In this document: positions 43,244-58,300 of the stretch, piece after piece | How the letters are laid out: the number at the start of each line of letters is the position of its first letter | How positions within the stretch are numbered: the first letter of the stretch is position 1 | Assembly: GCA_034620365.1 (NCBI GenBank) | Contig: JAQGEQ010000080.1 | Coordinates: 62,001-126,000, forward strand | Direction of reading: 5' to 3' | Length of the DNA stretch: 64,000 nucleotides | Source: Pegea sp. RAD2-039 | Taxonomy: Eukaryota > Chordata > Thaliacea > Salpida > Salpidae | The notes under the pieces: model-generated | What the model saw: only the letters and a program-made list of their open reading frames with translations | What the model was told of the DNA's origin: nothing | Databases searched by the model: none | Position numbers and translations under genes: made by a program

Positions 43244-46200
43244 CTAGGGTTGTTCTACTTGCTGACTAGCAGCACATTCCTTTGGTACTGTGTCTCGAAT
43301 ATCTTCCAGATTTTTGATGTCTTTTCTTAATTGAGCGATCTCTAAATCATAATTTTCTATTTCTCTTTCCTGCTCTATACTAGCTTCTTCAAGCTTTTTG
43401 ATTTCCTCAGGTATATTAGAATTATCTACTTGCGCCTGTAACAACTCTAATGATCCTTCGAGCTCTTCAAGTTTTGTATCATCAGCAACATCAAGTCCAT
43501 CTGAACAAAAAAACTCACAATTAATCTGATTTCTAAAATTTCCTACAAACTGATTCAAATTTGAGATTTAAAAGTAACAATTTTTGCCGTTTAAAAAAAC
43601 CTGGTTTAAATACGAGTCAGCCAATAATTTACCCAAGTCAATAATCAATTGGTTTAACTTGTCCACGACCTTGTCCACAGCTTCATCTGCTGTTGAGGCA
43701 TTTGATTTTGCCATTTGCATATGTGTGATGGTCTATATTTGTAAAATAAATTGGCTTAAAAACTATTTTCAAAGGACTATTGTTTTATTATTTTATATCA
43801 ATATTGACAACGAAATTTCTAACTTATTTTTGTTTTGGTTTTTACACGATTATAATAATTGTTGGTTTTATCTTAACTTTAATTCTTTTGAAATTATTGT
43901 GTTCAGTTTATTTATATATTATATACAACAAATAATTTCGTAAATTTTAGATTTATAAAGTGGAAATTATTCTAACAAGTGAGTGTTATCAAACAATCTC
44001 TACAACTTACTTCTTGCAGTTGTTTTTCATCTTCATCTGCTTTCTTCTCAATAAGAGTTAAGCCTTCATCTAGAGCATCTAATTTATTTAGCAAAGAAGC
44101 AGCATCCATTGAAATAATATCAGCAGTAGCCTGACCAGTTGTTGCATCTTCCTTTATTTTTTCAGATTCCTGAAGAAGTAAGGATGATAATGTTCAAGTA
44201 AATATATTAATGAAAAAGTCAAACAATATTTTGAAGACACATAAAAGAATATCAAGTCAAATTTTGAAGTTAAAAGCAATGATGTAGTAATTACTTATCA
44301 AACAAACTAAGATACTAACTGCTTGTATGCTGCTTGCAATATCTAAAGATTGTTCAGCTTTGTCACTGGCTTGTTTGGCTATTTTTCTTGATTCTCCTAG
44401 CTTATTTTGAGTTGCTTTTGTGGTTTCATTTGCTTGAGTAATTTTCTTTCTAATTTTATCAGCTTTTTCTAACGAGGCATCCGCATCGTTACGGTTCTGA
44501 TTTATTTCGTCGTCGAAACCTAAATGAAGATTTAGTTACATGAGAGAAATTGTGTTGTTTTCATTCAACAAAACCCGCTTTGCCCGATTAAACACCTTTC
44601 AAAGTGGTCTATGCTATTTATTAATTTACAAATCAAATTTAAACGGAAATAGGCCTGGTGGTCCTATTTGCAGCAAATGCTTACTCTGCAAAGTTTGAAG
44701 TCTATGCAACAACGATTCATATATAGTGTTTCCGCGAGTGACAGATTCGTTTGCATTTTGGTAGACAGCGTCGGCTCGAGCTAATAATTGATCTACTGAC
44801 TGTAGAAGTAAAAACAGCGATTAATCAAAACAGGCCATGAAAAAACAGTGTTACCAAAGACATTTTTCAAATTTCTTTAAACGAAAATATTTAAGATTTT
44901 TTAAAGATAACTTTTGAAAGAAGTTGTTTTTATAATTTGTTTTATCATTTTAACGTATTGTTTTTTTGTTTAATTTTCGAAAATTGTTGGCATTCTAAAA
45001 GATAAAAAGGTTTTGGGAAGTATTTTCAATACAAACTCAATTTGATTAAATTGATATCAATCTATCTGTAAACATAAAACATCTATTCAAAATGTATAAT
45101 AAAACAACTCATAAGTGGCAATATAGATCTTTAATTTGTCGCTAATTTCTGTACAAATTATTTATCATCAATCAAACCACATTGGCTTAAAACAGAAATT
45201 AATAACCTGTTGATTTGCTTGCATTGTAGAATACATTGAATCAGCTTGTGCTACTAATGCAGTTAACTCGAAATAGTTAACATTGTACTCATCAGTTAGC
45301 TGATCGATCTGTTTGAATAAAAATCCAATTAAAAAATGAATTGATTTTCTCAGTATCTACTAATTGTCACTTACTGTTGGGGTCATTCGGTCGATCGCAC
45401 TAAGAAATACTTTAGCTTGAGAGATGATAAGGTCAGTATCAATTGAAGGAAGATCTAGTTTGCTTGCAGCTGTGAAGAGATCTGTTGACTGTTTTTTCAC
45501 AGTATCTGCTTTTGCTTTCATTTTTCCAGATTGATCTAAGAGTTGATCTCTTAAGACACCAACAGCAGGAAGTTTGTTCCTTAAGATGATAAAATTTAGG
45601 AAAGATCAGAAAATATCTTCAAAGACTTACTCTTCTTCTACAACATCTTCTAAACTTTGCATCAAGTCATTTAATACATCTAATGCTTCTTGTATGGAAT
45701 CTCTTGCTTTGGTTGAGGCATCCAACGCTTCTTGTGCTGTGTTGGACGCTTCAGCAGATTTACTTTGGATATTATTTGAAAGTATTCCTGCTTCATTTGC
45801 CAACTTAGTCATATTGTCATGTCTATTTTCAGTTTCATCAGCAATTCGTTTCGCTTCTAATAAGTCTTCTGCAGCCTATTACACAACAATCAAATAAATA
45901 TCAGATTCGAAATCACCAGTCTCATCTTAAACCTGCATCAATTTTCTATCAGCTCGTTCAAGTGAATTCTCAATTCTCTCTTTTCTGGCTTTTGTCTCTT
46001 CAGTCTTTTCGCCAGCTTCTTCCACAGATCGAGCACACGAATCAATATCATCTTCTGAATTAGTCAACATTGCAAAGATTTTTTGTAATTCAGTAGACAC
46101 ACGTCCAATTTCATCTCGTAGATCGTCTTGGCCTTCTAAAAGATTTTCAAATTTGAGTTATATAAAAAGAACTTGTACAAATATTTACTGTTGAGTTGGA

Positions 46201-46389
46201 GAGCTGTTTCAAACAACTCAGCTACTGTATTATTTAGCTCATTTAGTTTAGATTCAAAGTCAGCATCTCCTCCAGTGTCTTTTGGTGGCTGATCATCAAA
46301 ATTTTCAACTATATTTTCAAGTTTTTCAAGTTCAGCTCTATTGTTGTCAACTGCATCTTGTACAAGACCATAACAGGCAGGACATTCTG
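43244..46389 (-). CDS. LAMC1: Laminin gamma exons: coiled-coil arm and C-terminus
   Basis: The arm starts with [16 protein letters not shown], equivalent to human ECPACYRLVKDKV. It continues through about nine exons of heptad-rich sequence ([104 protein letters not shown]). The last exon is 43500-43244, with [35 protein letters not shown], Cys and the terminal EQP. This region forms the triple coiled coil with alpha and beta chains. Introns are short except the one around 44810-45200. Confidence 0.9.
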
Positions 46390-49300
46390 TAAATTTGGTT
46401 GATAAGTTTTTAGTATCAGAGTATTTCAAATTATATTATCGAAAGCGGAAATAAATATCTATCTAATTTATAAACATTTAGATAAATAAAATATTTATGT
46501 TTTATTTACTTTTGATTTCATAGATTGGTTTATCGATTAAACTAAATAGATTAATATAAACAAAATATATTTTCGGGTCATTATTTATAAAATTTGGTAA
46601 CCAAAACAGATTGAGACCTTTATTTTGAACATACAAAAATTGAAATCAATCAAATGTTTTCAAAGCTTTGAACAAAAGAAAAAAAACTCATAAATATTTA
46701 ACGACTTAAAATCATACTAATCAGAAAACTCTAATTTTCTGACCTAGTAGAATAAACTTTTTGAAAACATTCAATCTACTTTTGTGGTACTTAATTGATT
46801 CTATACAATTATCAACTAAGTTAATGTATAGTTGTAATTAGATACATGAAAGTTTTTGAACTATCTTCAAAGTATTTAAGATAATTAGAACTTCTAATGT
46901 TGCTCTAGATAATAATATTAAGATGTTTTAAAAAATATTAAATTTTAGATGAAAGGTAGACTGACCAACACAGCCAGCTTTAATATTGTGGTAATTCTCC
47001 TGGCACATGTCGCATTTGAGGCCCAGGACACCTTCATGACACATACATTTACCATTTTCTCCGCATTGTAAAGAAGAACTGCCGTCTGGGTTGCAGTCAC
47101 ATGCTGAAAAACAAATCAACAATTACAGGAAAGTCGTTTTAAAGCGTTTTATCATAAAATTATCGTCTTGTAGGCAATGAGTAAGCGGTTAGATTGATCA
47201 TTTTGCAGTTACTTTCTCGTTAATTTTCAAATGATTATACTACTATTAATGATGATTAAAATGTTTTAAAAGTTTCGTAATTTTGAAAAAAAATCAATTT
47301 AATGAAGAACAAAACAATTTATTATCAAGAGAAAATTATCTAAAGTCAAATCTTCTAACCACTTCAAAGTCATCAAATTATAAATGATTTTTAGGGTTCA
47401 CTGGCGAGACATCAACTAAAACTTTACCTTTACAACCAGCTCTCGTCATTCCATAGTGATTAGGAAGACATTGATTACATTTTGTTCCTCCAACTCCAGG
47501 CAGACACACGCAATCTCCAGTATTTTCATCGCATTCTCCTGTTACAGAGCCAATAGAATGACACATACAGGCTTCACACCCGCCACCACTGTTAAGATTC
47601 CAGTATCCTTTTTGACACTGATCACATTTCTGACCTAATTTAGAGAATCAATAATTAGGACGAGCCGAATGACTCGTTGAAGGAATCAGTTTATTTTAAT
47701 ACGATTCACATAAATAAAAACATAAAAGTTTTTTTGACTAACTACAATTATTCTAACTTAATAGGTACTATTTGTGAGAATGTGTGTTAGCGGGAGGTGC
47801 TCTCTTCAAGCACCCTCCTTCGCGTTTATTCAAATAAATAAATTTGTATTTTCTTTTAATCTAAACTTAAAAAAATAATTCTACATTTAATCAATAACAA
47901 TTATTTATCTAGATAATTTTATTCTTATAGTTTAGTAAAACTAAACACAATATGTATAAAGCCTGTATTTTCAAATCTAAACTCTTATCTTATAAACAAA
48001 GCTGGAAATACTGACCAGTAACAAATGGAAAGCAATCACAATTTCCAGTTGTTGAATCACAGTCTGATAGATGTCGACTTCCTAACCCATCGCACTCACA
48101 CACTAAAAGAATATATAAGTGACAGTGCATTCTGTTTTCAGTTTGTTATGACATTTTATAATCTCAAAAAGCTGTCTTTACTCTAGAGAGTAACTTAAGA
48201 TGGAAATTTTTCTGTAGTTCATAACATTTAAATCTTTAGCGAAAGAAAAATAGTTTATATTTGAAGAGTTTTTCGTTTGGAAGTTCCCATTAGAAGTAAA
48301 TATCTAGAAACTCTAACTTAATTGCTTCTAGTAATTAGAATGATTAATTCATGTTTAATGGTCATAAAACTAATCTTAAAAAGTGTTTGTAAATACAAAA
48401 AAAATGTTGAAAATTATACCAACATCTTAAATGTCAAATTTAAGTACTTACATTGGCATCTATCGTTTGGATTGTTAGATATTGGTTTACCAAAATAACC
48501 AGGTAAACACTGGTCACAGTAATAACCAGTTGTGTTGTAGATACACTTTAAACATTCACCAGTGGTGGTATTACAGTTCATAACTGCGTTATCATCCACA
48601 TTTCCGTTACACATACATTGTTGACAAGGTCCTCTCCCTCTTGGGTCCCCAAACCAACCATCAGTACAAAGCTCACATTGTTTGCCTAAAAAATAATAAA
48701 AGTTTAATTTACTGAATCATATAAATAAGAAGAATAATTAGTTCAAACAGTATCATGTTTGAATCTTTGAGTTAGTAGGTTACCAACGGTGAAAAAGTCA
48801 CGTGGTTTGTTTCTAAACCAACAAACTTCAAAGTTGTTTGTGTGCTTATCCCTGTTCACATTTCGGTTATTTCGTTACTTGCTCACTAAACTCAACGACA
48901 TCACGCAGATTTGAAAGTGTTACGAGTATAACAGGATTCCCTAAAACTTCAATCAAATCACGTGACAATAAGTGTCTTAAGACACCGGGAAAAGAAGATT
49001 ACGTGATGAAATAACGACTCGTCTTTATCTGGTTAACATCTTTTGCCTACTCCCTTGAAAAGTCTGAGGACGTTAGCTACGTGAAGGAATGCAGTAGAGC
49101 AAAACCCAGATGATAAAATGATGTAAAAATTGACATATTTGATTTTCTGTCCCCTTAACTTTCGATTCCTTGATGTTGATGCAGAGGGATATTTGTGGGA
49201 TTCTAACTGAATGATTCAGTGATGCGTAACGAGCAAGTCCAGTTATGAAATCGAATATTTTTTAAACGTTGGATTTTCGCAGATAAGTAGAAAGAATTTC

Positions 49301-52300
49301 AAGAACGCCTCTATCCTCTTTATTCTCTATATTAAAATCTTTTACTTTTCTGCAAGATTTATCATCCTAAATTCGTCTACACTTTACCAAATCTAACTCT
49401 TTTAGTTCCATAAACTCATCAATACTAAAATGTTTAATTATTACCAAGATTTCAAGAAGAGTAATTGAGAGCTTCTAGAAGCTGATGCAAAATGTGCAAG
49501 ATATATTTTTGTCAGGCTTTATCTTAAATCAACCACGCATGAACTATCTTTCAAGCATAACCTTGAGCAACTAACCAACTTTATGCAGTAAAACATGTCT
49601 ACCTCGATAAAGGAATAAAACTGAATTCCTATCTCTTCGCTGAACCGGAAGAGATACATGAAAGAAACCAAATAAATAAAACAGAATGTGAAAAATAAAA
49701 TTGAAATATTTTTTTTAAAATTGATGCATTGAATTTTGCCTGAGGTAATAAAGAACAAAGAAAAAGATAGCTAACTTGTTCGATACTTTAGAAGCAATGA
49801 ATAAGTGTAGCGTTGATAATTTATAATTAGGCGTTTGTAAATTAGGATGATTTAAATTTGAAATTCTCTCATGACTTTTATTGCAGATTTTTTTCTGGCT
49901 TTTGATTTTTTACTGACATTTTAATCAGCTAAGAAACGAGCAATTTGAAATCAACTTTTTAATGAAATCAAAATTATCTCACCTGCATAACCTACAGGAC
50001 AATTGACACACACGACCTCATCTGTGTCTGCAATCAAGGCACATCCTGAGTTATCAGGGCATGGGCAAGGCTGGCACTCTTGGGGTGTTCCTCTTCGTCT
50101 TTCATCTTTATTGAAGTAGAAGCCTTCAGCACAAAGCTCACAATGTTCTCCTATAGTATTGTGCATACACACACAAACACCTATCAAAGTTACAAGTTTT
50201 AGATATCATTCTAACTCTAATTTATTTACTCACCTGTATTTGGGTCACACGTATCGCCATGACCATGACAATTACAAGGAACGCAATTATCAAATTCATC
50301 TCCATTTGGAGGGTCTCTTGTGTACCCAGCTTTACAAGTATTTAATGAGCCAGGGTAGTATCCCTTCTTCTCACAAACTTCGACCCAATCAGCAGGTTCC
50401 CCGCTTCCTTGAAAAACTGCTGTTTCTAACTTGACGTTATCAAGATAAACTTTTGCTGTAAAGAAGATTAGAGATGATAAAAGTGTTCATTGTGAGGTAT
50501 AAATAACCTCAAGTATCAAAACTATAAACAAAATATTTAAGTTGTAAATGACAAAGTAAAGAAACAAATAATGAAGCTATGTAAGTTTTGATGGTTTAAC
50601 CGAATAGTCTGCCTGAAGCTAAATTGAACTTTTTCAATCCGTGGCTTTTTGCACAAATTTGTCAAGGTTCTTTTGAACTTCAATCCAAACTCTATCAGAT
50701 AAACGCAGTAACAGTATAGTTACAAACAATTGTTTTCAATTGAGACCACTTATTTTTCAACTTTACATATAGAGCTAATAAATAGTAGTATCATAAGTCA
50801 TGCAGAAACATAAAGTTCAAGTATACTAGTAATAAAATGTAAAAAATTTGAAGTCTTTAGTATAATGTCACAATCGCGAGTCGACATATTTAGATAAGTG
50901 TTTGTTTTTGTCATGTACGAGACGCTGAATATTTACTTACATCCAAAAGCATAGCTAGATCGGATTTTGACCGCTGTCAAACGGTTTAGAAGTTTTTGAA
51001 ATTCAAATGAAGATATTTCAGGTTGAAAACCAGCAGCTTCATGTAACCTAAAGCGAAAGTTCTGTTTCTTCAGTCTTGGCAAAGGGTTACCCTGTGTTAA
51101 GAATTTCAATTATTAGAATAATATCTCTTTAATTAAAATTAAATTTAGTTTAATTTAGCTACAAGAATTGAAATAAAACTATCGTTTCATAAGTCCATTG
51201 ATAACCCAGCTATTGTTATAGAGAAGAACATGTGCTTTTAGGAATAACAAAGAAACTTAGAATACATCCATTTGAATTAAAGTTAATACTTTGACAATGA
51301 ACATATGGTATATGTTGCGACTATTGTAAAGCGGTTTAGGAAACCAGGGTTAACAGCCTGAATAACGAACCTCAAGTAGTTATAAATTAAATTATCAAAA
51401 CATTAACCTGCTCAGTAATTGTGAGAGAAATTCTATTTCCATTTCCTTCCAATACAAGATCATTTCTACTTGTTCGGATGTTTTGTTCCACGTTTGATTC
51501 GCCACTTCCTTCTATTGAAGATGAGTCGTATTCATCTAGCTTCAAGTCGAAACTTAAAAACTGTCCATAACTCTTTTGTTGGTCACCAAGAAATTTATCT
51601 AAAGTGGAAAAAATGGTCGATTTGAGAACTGTTTTGAACAAAGCTTATAAATATTTAAATCTTAATTTTTATCATTAAGTTATTATAAATAGCTAAATAA
51701 AATAAAAGTATATTTTGGATAATATTTTTCTTGAGTTCAAACAGATAAAATTTAAATTATCGGAAAAATTGTATTTAAAAAAGTTAAACTTTTAAAATAC
51801 GATATTTAAGTTTTTTGATCTTTAGAAAATTTATAAATGATATAGATAGAAGTTCAAGAACTTTTTTTCTTGTTTAATTATTAAGAGTTTTCATTTAATC
51901 AAAATTAGAATCAATTTAATAGTTTTTAGGCTGTTTTCTAACTTCTTATTATAATCAGCTTAATATTAAGCACTTACAAAAGCTTTTATACTTTGAAAAT
52001 TACAAAAAGTTCTTTTTTTAGATATTTTTCTTATTATTATCATTCTATTAGAATTAAATATATTTCTATAATGAAACTTAATAATTCTTCTAACAATTAA
52101 ATCGACTATTTAATCTTAAAATGGTTTCAGCATTAATTTAGTTCTAGAAAAATAAACTGAAAAAGTAATTAGAAAAAAACAACTCTAGACTCCAGGGTTA
52201 GTTAGAAGAAACTCACTTTTAAATCTTAAATTAAAGTTGTTTACAAAGCTTGGCTTTAATACTATATATCTAACAGATTGTTGGTTGGTTGTAAATTATG

Positions 52301-55300
52301 TGAATAACATCACTTAATGAGGTAGCAACTCACTTGGTGCCATAAAGTACGTCATCAAATACTGATCAGGTCTCATGCTGATAGCTCCTCGGCGGTGATA
52401 AACTGGTAAATCAGCTCCGGAGAAGTCTGTACCGATCCAACCATCTTTATCTGGAAGACAAAACAATTTTAATTGATGTCTTGTGACCGGAAGAAGAATA
52501 AACGTTAAAACGGAAATGTGAAAAAAGTTTTCTGTTTTATTTGATGTACTTAATTTTGAGTTTATCTTGTGTCTTGTGAAATATCTAAATGATTATCAGG
52601 AAGTAATTATATCACTAAGCAGTCTCTTACATGATTTACTCGAAATCTCTCTTTTAAAAGATCAAATCTTATTTTCAAATTTATAAAATGAAATTTGTAA
52701 CTTAAATAATTCACAAAATTATCGAAAACTTTTGAAGTAATGAGACATTAATCTACGTTTTCAAAAGTCTAGAAAAATACTGAAAAAGTAAATATTTGAA
52801 CAAACGATTTTACAATAGTAACTATTTTCAATACTAATAATCTACTAACCACCATCTAGTCACAAATACTACTAGTTAGTTATTTTTATTGAATTTAGAA
52901 GCTATTTAATTTGAATATTGAGAAATTAGAAAACTTACCGCTGTAAAAATCACTTATAATTTCATCTTTTGTGTAATCGCTAGACACTCTACAAACACTA
53001 GAATGACCATAACAGAAACATGAGATGCATCCATATGGATTACTAGATTGTAGGTTCATACTCCCAAGCTTACATCTAAAGATTTAAAATTAATTTTAGA
53101 TGTAAGATTTTTTATTCAAATTAATAAACTATAGGAGTTAAAAAAAAATTTAAACGTTTTAGACATACTTGTTACAACGTAAACCTTCAACGTTTAATTT
53201 GCAACTGCATTGTCCACTTTCAGAGTCACAGATAGTACCTTGAACTGTTCCAGCATCGTAACAGCGGCACAACCTGTCAAAACCAAAGAATTGGTGATTT
53301 CAAATTGTTTAGATATCATTTCACCACAAAATTGTAAAATTTTGCCAAAACTATTATAAAAAAGCCTTTTGTTTTGTTGCTTGTTTATTTCTTATCTTTC
53401 TTTCACTTTCTAATAATTGACGTTTTTAACCCAAAGTGCATAACTTTAATTCTTTCGAATAAAATCTAAAAACAAAATTGTTGAAAAAGAATTTGACGTC
53501 ATCAATTAGGTCTTTGAAGATCAAATGAAAAAACTGTGTATCGAGTGTTCGAAAAAATAGTTTTAACATTTTTAGCACTTTTGCTTTCATACATGTCTCG
53601 GACTAAATATTTACTTACTAAAGACTATAATAATAAACACCAGCTGATTATTAGAATTAAATAAGAGTTTAATTTGTTTAAGAGCTTTTTGTAAACTTAC
53701 AAGTATTATCTTGATAGGAAATAAAGAGAAACATTAAATTGAACGTTGAGTCATAAAAATATATTTATCTAAAAGGTATGCAAGAAGTTGGTCTTATTTG
53801 ACTTTATTATTAATAAGGTGTTGAGAAAAAATATTTAGATACAACACTCGCCAAACATAAATGTGATGATTTATTCATATTAATTGTTCATATTTACATT
53901 TAATTAATTGAGAAACTGCCAGTTATGCTGACAATTTGTGTGGTGGACCTAAATATGTTTCAGTTTAACTTTTCAAGAAGCTATAACAATACATTTTTGT
54001 GTCAAAGTACCATCCATAATCGTCATTATTTATTTAATAATTAATTCTGCTCAAATCAATTAATTATTTAGAGATATAGCAGAAGAGTAATTAACAAAAA
54101 TTTCAGATATTTTTTCTTTCTTATATTTAAATGCAGACAGAAAAGAACGCAGTTTTTCTTAATCTTTGAAATCTTAATCAATACAATGTTTATAGCAAAG
54201 ATTTAAGCTTATAATTGAAATGCAAGCAAATCTGTAAACCGAAAACTCACGAGCATCCTCCTTCGTTTAATCCAAAGTATCCTTCAAGACATCGATCACA
54301 TCTGCTCCCACCTACCCCGGGCTTACACATACACTGTCCATTTTCGTCACAACGTTGTGTACGTGAACCTAGTATTAAAAAAATATGAAAATCATGATTA
54401 GTGTTGAGTAGGACAGCAAATATCAACTAATTCTTTGCTTATATTTAATTGAAGTCAAATATATTTCAAAGTTCTTTAAACATTTTTTTTGTTTTAATCT
54501 CATAAAGCTTTTTACAAACCCAACTGATTGCAGTTACAGGCTTCACATTGATTGCTTCGTACATCTCTGTAATGGTAAGGCAAGCAGTCCTGACAATTTG
54601 GACCATCTGTATTATCTGAGCACTCAATACAACGTCCACCACGTCCAGTGGCTAGGAACAGGCTATGGTCATATTCACATTTTTCTGATTTTCCATTACA
54701 ATCACATTCTAAAGAGAAAAGGTAATGGGTGTGGTTAGAAATGGAAGTTGGTAAACTTGATAAAAAGTTTAGAATATTTACAAATATTCTGCTAATATGG
54801 ATTTTATATTTCATTACTCAAAGAAAAAACTAAAAACTCAAAATTTTTGTGAACTTCTTCTGTAGTAATCAATTTTTTTCAACTATTTTCTCAATTTTAC
54901 AAACAAACTGATCTATATAATCTATAAAAAGTTCCAATCAAAGTCCATTAGAAAAAGAGTTATGTCTTATTTATCATACTCTTATGAATCGAACCCAAAA
55001 TCCTCTTAAAGACTCTGAGCTTGATTGGCTGATTAGATCATGTATATATCTTCTAAACAGAGATTCTATTTTTATAACTTTCTCCTTACAGTATGGAGAA
55101 AAGATTCTTATAACTGACAAAAGTAAAACACAAAAATAAAATGACACAAGTTATGGGCTTGATTTAAAAATGAACAAAATCTGACTATTAGATATCTTTA
55201 AACATAAAAGAACTAAAAGTGTTTTATCTAATCAGTGAAAAATGTAAGTCTAGACGATCGTAAGAATGACGTCATGATTAAATCATCGATGTTGCAATTA

Positions 55301-58300
55301 AACTTATTCACTAATTACAAAAGCTTAAGTCAAAAATTGTGTTCGATAGAAGATGAGGTAGAAAAAGAATATCTGGTTAAAAGCAATAAATAATTATTTC
55401 CTACAACTTTAATTATAGACTAAAGTGTATTCTGTTCATCTATTTGAAAATAAAGTCACATCAAGATAAAAATAACATCCAAATATTTTCTTTCAAGCTA
55501 AAATTCCAACTGGCTATTATGGCTAGGCTGATTGGCAGCTTATTGGGCAGTGCAGGTCAGTCCCTGTCTATTAAAATTAGTAGCAAAAAAGAATATTTTA
55601 CAGGCGGTAACAGCTCAAATAAATTCAAAACTATGCCAATCAAAAAAGCTAAAAAAGCCTTATGCATAGAACCTGATAAAAAAGTTAATAGCGCAATAGA
55701 AAAATTTTGATGACTTCCTACTATAGTGGTAGTAGCTAAACTTTAAAAGGAAACCATGCAGACAACGGTTTTTCTGCTGCAATTCAATCTGTATTTTATT
55801 CTTTTCTTTGCTTGACGTCATCAGTTTCGTATTAATAATGATTTTTAGCATGGAAAACAATTTAGTGGTTTGATTACTTCCTATTTGACTATTGTTTATG
55901 AGCAATTAACAAATAACTGAAAGAAACTTTTAATTTTAACACAACAATTAAAAAGTTGAAACTTTAAAATTCATTTTATATTTTTCGTTTTCTGATTCAG
56001 TTACTGAATCAAATAAGTCCATTTTCGTCAACAAATTTCTCAGCTAATTGATTTTGAATCCGAACAAAACGGAACAAAACTTCTTTAAATTTTTATTCCC
56101 ACTTTTAAACAAGATTTCATAAAATGATAATCAGGGGGTTTGTAGCTCTTTATTTTTCATAAATCAAGGTCCTGGAAGAAGAATCAGAAGTAGAAGACAT
56201 ATTTTGAAGACTGATTTGTTGAATGAAAGAAGATCTTATTTACTTCAATCAAAAATAGATTTTTAATCCTTTACCATAACAATGTTGAAACGTAGGGCTG
56301 TTTTGGGATCATTGCTGGTAAATGGTCAGAGGATTTTGTAGTTCTTAAATGCTAGAGAAAAACTAGAAAATGACACGTCAGTAAATACATCTCTAACTTT
56401 ACAAATATCTTTTAAGTTTATTGCTTTTTAAGATTTAAGTTTTCAAGAGATGCCATCTATGTTAGAGGAACTATCTTGATCAGAATTTTTAACCAAACTA
56501 TCATTATATTTCTTCTTTGTTTTTAAATCAAGATTCAAATAAAATTTAATGAAAAACCTCCAATTAATTAACTAAAAATATAATTTATTAGTTATTTTCA
56601 AAGATTCAACTTTGTAAATGAAAAATGAGGTAAACTGATAAGTGAGAAGCTTACAGATGGTTAAATTGAATACAAATAGAAAATTACGGAAACCAAATTA
56701 AAATGAACAGAGTCAAATAATATTTCAAGATAAATGTAACCTCAAGTAACCTTATGTTAAGAAGAAAATAATTGCTGACTAAAACCTAAAGTTCTGTTGA
56801 CTGTTTCAAATGGCCTTCCTTGAATACATCTTTTAAAGTGGTCATAAGAATTCAAAGATTGACAATTGAGCAATGAAAAGAAAACTTAAAATATAAATAT
56901 ATAATATTCAAATATTTTTTTACATGATTTAAGAAAGTTATTTATTTTTCATTGAACAAAAATACAATTGAATTAAATTATTAATAAGAATAAACATTTC
57001 AAATAACAATTATCACAAATTAGTCAAAAACTTCTTAAGTTTGTAAGTCTCTACATAATAAACTACAGAGGAAAATAAACAGAGAAAAGGACTTACTCTG
57101 ACAAACTGATGGATCTTCACGGGTAGCTGGTTTCCACTTTAAATCATTGTAGCCATCAGCGCACCTTTCACAGTCAGCACCAGCAGTGTTGTGTTGACAG
57201 CGACAAACTATAACCTCAGTTGCTGTTAAATAACATTCATTTGCGTGTCCATTACACGAACATCTGTAGAATAATTTAGATAAATTTAAACATACTGTAC
57301 CTATTAAAATAGTTGAATAGTAAAATTCTTTTACAAAATAATAGTAAATTTATCATTTAATAGCTTGTTAGTAACCTATTACTAGCGAATTTTTAAAAAA
57401 CATATTACAAGAGTTTGGAATATTGGCTCTTTATCTTTTTCTGAAAATGAATTCTTTCAAAGATTTTTAATTCTCATATTTCAATTTCTTAATGTTAGTA
57501 AGAAATTTTGTAACCAAACGAGGTATAGTTTAATTTTGATTAATATTTGACCTTTACTTTAAAAGGGCATATATGTATTGGACTAAATTTAGAATTCAAC
57601 CGCCTATCAGAATTCGTCAAGCCCAATAAAATTGATTATTTTATTTTGAAAAAGGTTAGAGTAAAATTTGAAAATGTCTCATCGAATTTAGTGCTGGTTT
57701 TCTGGAAATTTCGTTGTTTATAATTGATTTACTTTTTTTCAAGTTTCTTACACTCTATTAAAAATGATTAGTTTACAAAAAGTCATAGATAATTGAATCA
57801 AATCAAATTCCTCGTGAAATTAAGCTCTTTTCTAGGATGTGATGAAGTTAGCGGAAATGGAATACCTAAATTAATCGTCTTTGCTGCTATTGGTCAATAA
57901 TCTAGTTTAAAACAGATTAGATCAGAAAAAATTCAGTAAACATTTTGATTCACAATTGATTCGTTAAAGATGCCAAAAAGACTGATAAAATCTTCGTTCG
58001 GATTATACAGCAAATAAAATTGAGATATATAAATTTCAACTCAATTGTTTTTTCTAAATCTCATATTTGTCAGACAAAACAAACTTAAAATGAAACAACA
58101 TTAAAGCAATCATTTAAATTCTTCTACTAACCAAAAAACCATAATGATATGTTAGCATCTTAGAAAAGGACATTTTTTTCTACAACCAATGAACACACGT
58201 TAAACAAAATATCAGAATGTTTTTGAAAACTTATAAAGTTTTATTACTCTTATAATTCACATATTAAGTCATCAATTGAATTGAGGCAGTAAATAAATTA

